A stretch of 64,000 nucleotides of DNA from Chitiniphilus shinanonensis DSM 23277 (lineage in GTDB: Bacteria > Pseudomonadota > Gammaproteobacteria > Burkholderiales > Chitinibacteraceae). The stretch is from assembly GCF_000374805.1 (NCBI RefSeq), contig NZ_KB895338.1, positions 179,577 to 243,576 on the forward strand. The letters are read 5' to 3'. Each line of letters begins with the position of its first letter. The first letter of the stretch is position 1. The notes under the pieces are model-generated. The model made no database searches. It worked only from the letters and a program-made list of their open reading frames with translations, and had not been told where the DNA came from. Shown here one piece after another: positions 59,188-64,000 of the stretch. The translations under genes were made by a program, and so were the position numbers.

Positions 59188-60819
59188 ATGCAGCATCCGG
59201 ATCGCATGAAACCTTACAAATTGTCGACGAGCACCGTGCAAATCGCCCACTATCAATTACTGGGCCGCCTGGGCAAAGGCGCCATGGGCGTGGTGTACCG
59301 CGCGCGCGATCTGCGCCTGGAACGCGATGTCGCCCTCAAGTTGCTCGACGTGGGCGACCTGGGCGCAACCCAGGCCATCGACTACTCCACCCGGCTGTTG
59401 CAGGAAGCGCGCTCCGCCGCGCGGCTGAATCACCCCGGCATCATCACCATCTACGACTGCGGCACCTGGGAAGGCCAGACCTACCTGGCGATGGAATTGC
59501 TGGAAGGCCGCTCGCTCAAGACCCTGCTCGACCAGCAGGGCACCCTGGCCGTCAAACAGGTGGTCAGCCTGGCCAAGCAGATGTTCGACGCCCTGGAGCA
59601 CGCCCACGCCGCCCAGGTAGTCCACCGCGACATCAAGCCCGCCAACCTGATGCTGATGGCCAACGGCCGGCTCAAGATCATGGATTTCGGCATTGCCCAG
59701 CAGCCCGCCAGCGAACTCACCCAGGCCGGCACCCTGGTCGGCTCCCCGCGCTATATGGCCCCGGAGCAGATCACCGGCCAGAAACAGGACGGCCGCGCCG
59801 ACCTGTTCTCCGTCGGCATCGTGTTGTATGAAGCCCTGACCGGCCAACCGCCCTTTGCCGGTGACCAGCCGATTAGCATCGCCTACAACATCCTGCATAC
59901 CGAACCCGCCGACCCGCGCACCCTGCAACCGGACACCCCCGCCTGGCTGGCGGAACTGATCCTCAAGTGCCTGGCCAAGCAGCGCGACGACCGCTACCCC
60001 GACGCCCACGCCGCCCGCAACGCCCTGCTGCTGGGCTCGCGCAGCGCGCGCCACCCCGGCGCAGATGCCGCCAAGCCACGACGTCGCCCCACCCAGACGG
60101 AGCCACCGATCCGGGGTGTCGACGCCCACGGAGGCGCCGCGCTGGGCGGCCTGTTGTGGCAGGACAGCAGCGTGCTGCCCCAGCGGCTTTATCACGCCGC
60201 GCTCCAGTGGCTCCAGCGCGCCCGACAACAAACCGCCGCCCTCGGTGCCGCGCTGCAACCGGCATGGCAACGCTATCGTCACCTGGCGCCGCGCTGGCAG
60301 ATCGTCATCGGCGCCGGCGTCGCCGCGCTGGCGGCCGCCATCGTGCTCACCTTGAGCCAGCCCGTGCCCGAACCCGTGATGGAAGTGGAACGCACCCCGC
60401 ACCAGGCAATCCCGACCGCCGCAGACCTTCAACCCACAGCCGAACCCCTGCCCGTGGTGAAGCTGTCGCCTTGGTCCGGAAACAGCAGCGAGCCCGCCGC
60501 CGAATTCATCGAACCCGAAACCCTCGCCCCGTCGCGCACCCGCGCCGCGACCGGTACCACCGTGCAGGAACGCAAAGCCCTGCCCACTATCGCCATTCGC
60601 CCGGCCACCCCGCAAAAGCGCCAGGAAGCCGCGCCCCAGCCGGTCATCGTCGAACCCCAACCCGCCCCACCGCCACCCGCGCCCGAGGCCCCCAAGCAGG
60701 AAGCCGGCAACCACCCGAAGAGCTTCCGCGAGGAAATCGGCAGCGCCTTCGACTGCCTGCGCGGCAAGGTCACCTGCCCGCCAGGCGATCCCAAGCTGAA
60801 CGAACGACGCGGGCCGTGA
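59188..60819 (+). CDS. Membrane-anchored Ser/Thr protein kinase (Hanks type)
   Basis: A 543-residue kinase (from ATG 59188). It has an N-terminal catalytic domain with the glycine loop GKGAMGVVY (residues 29-37), lysine 51 in VALKLL, HRDIKPANLM (146-155), DFG (166-168), APE (191-193) and DLFSVGIVLYEALTGQPPF. It keeps all catalytic residues and so is probably active. One membrane helix (IVIGAGVAALAAAIVLTL, about 371-391) follows. The extracytoplasmic C-terminal part is Pro/Glu-rich, about 140 residues, ending in a two-cysteine stretch (FDCLRGKVTCPPG). GTG 59182 and ATG 59206 are alternative starts. No phosphatase gene is adjacent. Confidence 0.9.
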   Translation: MQHPDRMKPYKLSTSTVQIAHYQLLGRLGKGAMGVVYRARDLRLERDVALKLLDVGDLGATQAIDYSTRLLQEARSAARLNHPGIITIYDCGTWEGQTYLAMELLEGRSLKTLLDQQGTLAVKQVVSLAKQMFDALEHAHAAQVVHRDIKPANLMLMANGRLKIMDFGIAQQPASELTQAGTLVGSPRYMAPEQITGQKQDGRADLFSVGIVLYEALTGQPPFAGDQPISIAYNILHTEPADPRTLQPDTPAWLAELILKCLAKQRDDRYPDAHAARNALLLGSRSARHPGADAAKPRRRPTQTEPPIRGVDAHGGAALGGLLWQDSSVLPQRLYHAALQWLQRARQQTAALGAALQPAWQRYRHLAPRWQIVIGAGVAALAAAIVLTLSQPVPEPVMEVERTPHQAIPTAADLQPTAEPLPVVKLSPWSGNSSEPAAEFIEPETLAPSRTRAATGTTVQERKALPTIAIRPATPQKRQEAAPQPVIVEPQPAPPPPAPEAPKQEAGNHPKSFREEIGSAFDCLRGKVTCPPGDPKLNERRGP

Positions 60820-60833
60820 AATACATCGGGAAT

Positions 60834-60865
60834 AAAAAACGCCAACCTCGGGGTTGGCGTTTTTT
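60834..60865 (+). terminator. Intrinsic terminator after the kinase
   Basis: ACGCCAACC/GGTTGGCGT stem (60839-60847 and 60852-60860) with a 4-nt loop, A-run before and TTTTT after; usable in both directions. Confidence 0.92.
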
Positions 60866-61237
60866 ATGGCTGTCATCTCCATCCATCAACAGCGGCCGGT
60901 TTCGTTGCTTCATCCATCATTTCTACCGTCCCAACCGAGAAAGCGGCCCACCCACACCTGCCCTGCAAATCATGCCGCGACCCAATCAAACAACCATCTC
61001 AGGGCAAAAGCCTGGCGTTGTTCAAGGCGGTAAAAGCAGAACCTGTGTGACGCAAATACGACAAACCAAGCAAAGTGTCTCAATTTCACTTCATCCGGAT
61101 AGAACAATTTTACGTTGTCATAAACATGCTGTACTTTTTTCTGGCTGACAACATCCAGGTCAAAAACTTGTCTTTTTGCTGATGTCAGCTTGACCATAAG
61201 CCAGATATTTCATTACCACTTTCGGATGGGGATTTTC
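60866..61237. repeat. Upstream part of the first copy of a tandem duplication
   Basis: No protein-coding gene is supported on the plus strand. The last roughly 150-240 bp are similar to the 61560-61723 region upstream of the second peptide gene, including TTTTACGTTG, AAACATGC and ATTACCACTTT blocks at matching distances from the two start codons. This suggests a conserved regulatory leader duplicated with each peptide gene. A minus-strand open frame (61197 to 60970) is discussed in the findings. Confidence 0.55.
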
Positions 61238-61417
61238 ATGAAAAAAGCAATTGCTTTGGCTGCTACGCTGCTTGTTGTTTCCGCTTCGGCCTATGCCGCC
61301 ATTTACACCTATTCCTGGGACCCCACAAAAGAAAGCCCGCTGACCACTTGCGCCAGATATGGTGCCGAATTTGTGAATGCCTCGGTGAGTGGCCGATGGG
61401 TTCAGTGCTCCAAGTAA
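61238..61417 (+). CDS. Small Sec-exported peptide, copy 1
   Basis: A 59-residue peptide with a classic signal sequence (MKKAIALAATLLVVSASAYA) and a predicted mature part of about 39 residues (AIYTYSWDPTKESPLT to GRWVQCSK) with two cysteines, suitable for one disulfide. GGGGATTTTC precedes the ATG at 61238. A second copy 486 bp downstream encodes nearly the same mature peptide; I count four differing mature residues, while synonymous changes are numerous. That pattern indicates selection on the protein. I recognise no family. There is no double-glycine leader, so Sec export to the periplasm or beyond is expected. A role as bacteriocin, signal or structural peptide is open. Confidence 0.75.
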   Translation: MKKAIALAATLLVVSASAYAAIYTYSWDPTKESPLTTCARYGAEFVNASVSGRWVQCSK

Positions 61418-61723
61418 ACGCCTTACGCATGATGCGTGGCAAGCTAGAGCAAGCCTTGTAAATCAAGTACCGTCGAGGTCGAAGAAAAATTCAGATCAAT
61501 GATTCCAAATTCGATCCCGACGATCCATTTGCATCGACGCCAACATCATGGCAAAACCACCCACCAGCCAGAGTATGTCAGTTACTACGACCGGATTAAG
61601 TGGTTTTACGTTGCCAAAAACATGCCTTGGCTTTTTGGGGGCCGACAGCAATACCGCATCCATGGTTTGCATCGACCCGACCAAGAACCAGATTTTTATT
61701 ACCACTTTTGGATAGGAACAATC
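61418..61723. repeat. Upstream part of the second copy of the tandem duplication
   Basis: No supported gene. The first 60 bp are unlike copy 1. From about 61560 similarity to the copy-1 leader is visible (GTTTTACGTTGCCAAAAACATGC, ATTACCACTTT). A minus-strand open frame with a hydrophobic stretch lies at 61672-61496. The unit length of the duplication is about 486 bp. Confidence 0.55.
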
Positions 61724-61903
61724 ATGAAAAAAGCATTTACCCTGGCTGCTGCATTGCTTGTTATGTCCGCTTCGGCCTACGCCGCCATTTACACGTATTC
61801 CTGGGACCCCACGAAAGAAAGCCCGCTGACCGTTTGCGATCGATATGGCGCCAGCTTTGTAAATGCCTCGGTAAGTGGGCGTTGGGTTCAATGCTCCAAA
61901 TAA
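61724..61903 (+). CDS. Small Sec-exported peptide, copy 2
   Basis: Second copy, 59 residues (MKKAFTLAAALLVMSASAYA signal; mature part with the same WDPTKESPLT core and GRWVQCSK end). Compared with copy 1 the mature part differs at T/V and A/D around the first cysteine and at E/S before FVNAS, while both cysteines are kept. The ATG at 61724 is preceded by GATAGGAACAATC. A strong terminator follows 100 bp later. The two genes may be transcribed separately, because each has its own conserved leader. The function is unknown. Confidence 0.75.
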   Translation: MKKAFTLAAALLVMSASAYAAIYTYSWDPTKESPLTVCDRYGASFVNASVSGRWVQCSK

Positions 61904-62007
61904 CAGCCCGGCATACGTGTTATTGACATATACGTGCTGGTCTAGCTTCGTGCCAAACCTATAACTGGATTCAGTGCGAGCCTAGCATTCATCTACACGG
62001 TAAAAAC

Positions 62008-62039
62008 TAACCGCCGACCTTGGGGTCGGCGGTTTTTTT
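62008..62039 (+). terminator. Intrinsic terminator after the second peptide gene
   Basis: ACCGCCGACC/GGTCGGCGGT, a 10-bp perfect stem (62010-62019 and 62024-62033) with TTTTTTT. It also marks the border to the AT-rich island. Confidence 0.92.
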
Positions 62040-62103
62040 GTTGTGATCATGGAAGGCTCATTTAATGGATGGCTGGCGGCTTCGTTTGTTAATCTACCAT
62101 TGC

Positions 62104-62511
62104 TTATAATTCAACTTCAAACACCGTATCAAGAGAACGCGGCATCTTAATAAATTCCCTCCAGCCAATCAAAACTCGTTCCCACTCATTCAACAAAAAC
62201 ATTCCTTCAGGTTGCCCCACCCATTGATCATTTATCTCTATATCAACCTGCACTCCAAATTTACTAATTTTCAATGTAACATCATTCCCCCCCGTTTCTA
62301 TCTTATCAACATTCCCTTTCTTTATTTCCTCAATAAATTCCAAAATCCTACTACAATCTTCCACCGTCTGAGCAATAGCCCCTAGTGCCCCACACATGTA
62401 TCTATCATACCGAGCAGATCCCTCCCCTTCGACTACTTTAGGTTGCCAGTAAAGCGTCTCCCCCACCAAAGGATGGGCTCCGCCGCTTATATATGAAAAC
62501 TGTATCTTCAT
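62104..62511 (-). CDS. Immunity-like protein of unknown family
   Basis: A 135-residue soluble acidic protein beginning MKIQFSYISGGAHPLVGETLYWQPKV, with low-GC codon use unlike the rest of the window. I do not recognise the family. It directly follows, on the same strand with 19 nt between stop and start, a 66-codon open fragment without a start codon that looks like the C-terminal end of a toxin. Small acidic proteins encoded just after toxin tips are usually their immunity proteins, so I infer that role. No immunity motif can be named. Confidence 0.6.
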   Translation of the reverse strand: MKIQFSYISGGAHPLVGETLYWQPKVVEGEGSARYDRYMCGALGAIAQTVEDCSRILEFIEEIKKGNVDKIETGGNDVTLKISKFGVQVDIEINDQWVGQPEGMFLLNEWERVLIGWREFIKMPRSLDTVFEVEL

Positions 62512-62530
62512 TTATAGCCTCGCATGTCAT

Positions 62531-62731
62531 TTATCTCTCTTGACAAACCGGATATACAGTCGTCCGCGGCGATACAAAACCTTCAACCTTCACCCCTGAA
62601 GGAGTGAAAGAACTCCATTTTTCTCCGGCAACAATTTTATTAGGACTGATAAAAAATCCGTCAGCCTTGAGATGACGACTTCTAATTTTCGTGTTAGACG
62701 GCTCGATTAGCTGAAGAGTCGGCTTCGTTTT
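62531..62731 (-). pseudogene. Toxin-tip remnant (open fragment without start codon)
   Basis: Reading frame with 66 codons, bounded by a TAA at its 5' side and TAA at 62533-62531, with no ATG/GTG start in a sensible place. The peptide has ADGFFISPNKIVAGEKW and FVSPRTTVYPVC; it does not match anything I know. It lies between the DUF596-type gene (stop 62754) and the immunity-like gene at 62511, where a displaced C-terminal toxin domain is expected in orphan toxin/immunity arrays. The AT-rich composition matches the rest of the island. Confidence 0.45.
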
Positions 62732-62753
62732 TTAATCCACCTTTAGATAACCA

Positions 62754-63155
62754 TCAGGAACCAAAAACATCCCCATTTTCATCAATCCACACAACCCCTG
62801 GGATTTCATAAAAATAGACCGCAAGCTCGATATCATTTTCATCACTCACCCCAATTGGCCAGAGACTTTTTAAATAAGAAACAATTTCCTCTGGGGTCGC
62901 TTTCCAATAAACATTTTCATCACTAATCACATACCTTGGGCTAGGATTTTCCGGAGAAATATAACAGTCAGCCCCGGGGGCTATAAACTTAATCACCCCT
63001 CTAGACAAAAGATCCTTAACAAAGAAAAAAAACAATTCTTTTCTTTGAAAAAAATCCATTTCTGGATTCCAAGAGCCTATCGCACCAAATAAACCAGAAA
63101 TCCAAAGCCCAAATGAATCGCGGACAATTTCCTCATAAAATCTCAAATCATTCAT
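62754..63155 (-). CDS. DUF596-type protein, probable immunity protein
   Basis: A 133-residue protein beginning MNDLRFYEEIVRDSFGLWISGLFGAIG. It has a RKELFFFFVKDLLSRGVIKFI segment and an end of EEIVSYLKSLWPIGVSDENDIELAVYFYEIPGVVWIDENG. This resembles the DUF596 family found next to hemagglutinin/Maf-like toxins in Neisseria and Haemophilus. From memory this is likely but was not checked. The start lies 1 nt after the stop of the frame-corrected toxin tip upstream, a spacing typical of toxin-immunity pairs. The gene is AT-rich, unlike the chromosome. Confidence 0.7.
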   Translation of the reverse strand: MNDLRFYEEIVRDSFGLWISGLFGAIGSWNPEMDFFQRKELFFFFVKDLLSRGVIKFIAPGADCYISPENPSPRYVISDENVYWKATPEEIVSYLKSLWPIGVSDENDIELAVYFYEIPGVVWIDENGDVFGS

Positions 63156-63156
63156 T

Positions 63157-63425
63157 TCATTCCCTCAAAAACTTAATTTCTGGATTATACGTAGTGCCTG
63201 TAGCATTTTTGGGAATATCAATAGTCCAAGCGGGGCCAGTTTTCCCTGATGAAGTAGAAAAATTCCTTAGGGTAAAACGTCCCGTCGGGAGTATTTATAA
63301 CGTAAATAAGCCCCTTCCCTGGAATAGTTCTAGGCTCTGGCAAAGTTGCCGCACCAGTCAAATCAGAGAAATAACTTTTAATCTCAGAGTCTGATGCTCC
63401 TACAAAAATTTGGGTCATGACTAGA
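63157..63425 (-). pseudogene. Polymorphic-toxin C-terminal tip, frameshifted and truncated by an insertion sequence
   Basis: Read on the minus strand, the first frame (from ATG 63418) gives 66 residues with VGASDSEIKSYFSDLTGAA and LIYVINTPDGTF, then stops early. With one T removed from the four-T run at 63277-63274, the frame continues as TLRNFSTSSGKTGPAWTID, then IPKNATGTTYNPEIKFLRE, to a TGA one base before the DUF596-type gene. This looks like the C-terminal toxic tip of a CdiA/Maf/Rhs-type protein, whose N-terminal part is lost at the insertion-sequence border near 63425. An undamaged toxin is not encoded here. The toxin activity is not recognisable. Confidence 0.6.
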
Positions 63426-63458
63426 ACAGCGGGTTAGCAATGGAGCTAACCTACTGTT

Positions 63459-63765
63459 ATGACGAACAAAAATAAGTACATCCGCCGTTCGAAAATTTCC
63501 GAGGCCAAGTTCCGCGAGCTGGTGCGCTACTTTGCGCTCGACCTGGACGCCTCGCAGATCGCTATGCTAAGCGGGCTGAACCGCAATACCGTCAACCGCT
63601 ACCTCAACGGCATCCGCCTGCGCATCGCCCAGACCTGCGAACAGGAGTCGCCCCTCTCCGGCGAGGTCGAAGTCGACGAATCGTTCTTCGGTGCCCGGCG
63701 AGTCAGGGGCAAACGCGGTCGGGGTGCCTATGGCAAGACCGTCGTCTTCGGCCTCATCAAGCGAC
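63459..63765 (+). pseudogene. IS1595-family transposase, 3' truncated
   Basis: From ATG 63459 the reading frame begins MTNKNKYIRRSKISEAKFREL and carries a helix-turn-helix-like stretch (LDLDASQIAMLSGLNRNTVNRYLNG). The catalytic start of an IS1595/IS1016-type transposase follows (GEVEVDESFFGARRVRGKRGRGAYGKTVVFGLIKR, with the first catalytic Asp). After about 63765 the similarity to transposase ends although the frame stays open, so the gene is broken. A small palindrome GGTTAG/CTAACC at 63432-63451 lies before the start and may be in the element end. Confidence 0.75.
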
Positions 63766-63767
63766 AG

Positions 63768-64000
63768 CGTCAAGGCTTGTTGCTCAAGGGATTTACGCAG
63801 TGCAGCCACCTGCGCCAGATGTGCCAGTTGTTGCCGGAACGTCTGCACAGCCTGCGAGTGCTCGGGGACGGGCAAGGCCGTGCTGTGACTAGCCAGCGCA
63901 TACATCTCCAGCAACTTGCCTTGTTTGCCAACCTTGCGTCCCAAGAGCGGCGCAGCGGTTTGGACGAATTCGGTTTCACTCAGACGACACCGGCCATCAG
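63768..64000 (-). pseudogene. Probable IS110-family transposase fragment (runs off window)
   Basis: The minus strand from the right edge reads ETEFVQTAAPLLGRKVGKQG, then KLLEMYALASHSTALPVPE, then HSQAVQTFRQQLAHLAQVAALRK, a linear pattern like the middle of IS110-type transposases (K-x-D-x-x-A-x-x-L-A-x-Y then a Leu-rich helix). It stops matching at the junction with the IS1595 remnant near 63767. Neither end of the element can be seen. The family call is tentative. Confidence 0.4.

Noticed and set aside
63567..63944. 125-codon minus-strand open frame across the transposase remnants
   Set aside because: It spans the junction of two broken elements: its left half is antisense to the IS1595-like gene and its right half is the IS110-like fragment in frame.

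Overview
This is a high-GC bacterial chromosome segment, most likely from the Betaproteobacteria and near the Neisseriales (Chromobacteriaceae/Chitinibacteraceae-like). The placement rests on gene order, not on a marker search. Three conserved blocks support it: rpsB-tsf-pyrH-frr-uppS-cdsA-dxr-rseP-bamA, prfB-lysS, and pyrG-kdsA-eno-ftsB. A PHB-type acetoacetyl-CoA reductase and an NAD-dependent 180-kDa-class glutamate dehydrogenase also fit. No rRNA, tRNA or CRISPR array was recognised.

Layout. 1-9725 (minus): translation and envelope biogenesis operon, from a good rpsB promoter down to bamA, which runs off the left edge. 9722-12765 (minus): an MCE/Mla-type lipid transport operon (permease, ATPase-like protein without a Walker A motif, MlaD-like protein, lipoprotein). 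12845-14845 (plus): fluoride channel crcB, trxB and a VanZ-like protein. 14913-17172 (minus): SulP transporter plus beta-carbonic anhydrase, probably a bicarbonate/CO2 unit. 17328-20661: orphan periplasmic binding protein divergent from a two-component system. 20782-24216 (plus): Smr protein, msrA, dapC-dapD. 24340-26601 (minus): DUF1631 protein. 27350-35452 (plus): glutamate dehydrogenase, then prfB and lysS separated by a GxxExxY cassette flanked by inverted repeats. 35692-39361 (plus): mdfA-GNAT-mnmC with overlapping stops and starts. 40058-42245: secreted polysaccharide lyase, DUF2917 protein and a small secreted protein. 42325-48373 (minus): MocR regulator, ftsB, eno, kdsA, pyrG. 48814-49548: phaB. 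49758-58827 (plus): two adjacent export systems, a DUF3302/HlyD/outer-membrane-factor set and a complete RND tripartite pump. 59188-60819: membrane Ser/Thr kinase.

The right end (about 61.0-64.0 kb) is different. It carries a diverged tandem duplication encoding two almost identical 59-residue Sec-exported peptides, then a distinctly AT-rich island of toxin-tip remnants each followed by an immunity-like gene. The island ends at truncated IS1595-like and IS110-like transposase fragments. This end is the best candidate for an undescribed system: a small exported peptide family beside an orphan polymorphic-toxin/immunity array.

Small mobile or repeat sequences lie directly after stop codons at 20661, 22034 and 32107, and around the GxxExxY gene. 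All functional calls come from reading protein motifs and gene context. No database search was run.
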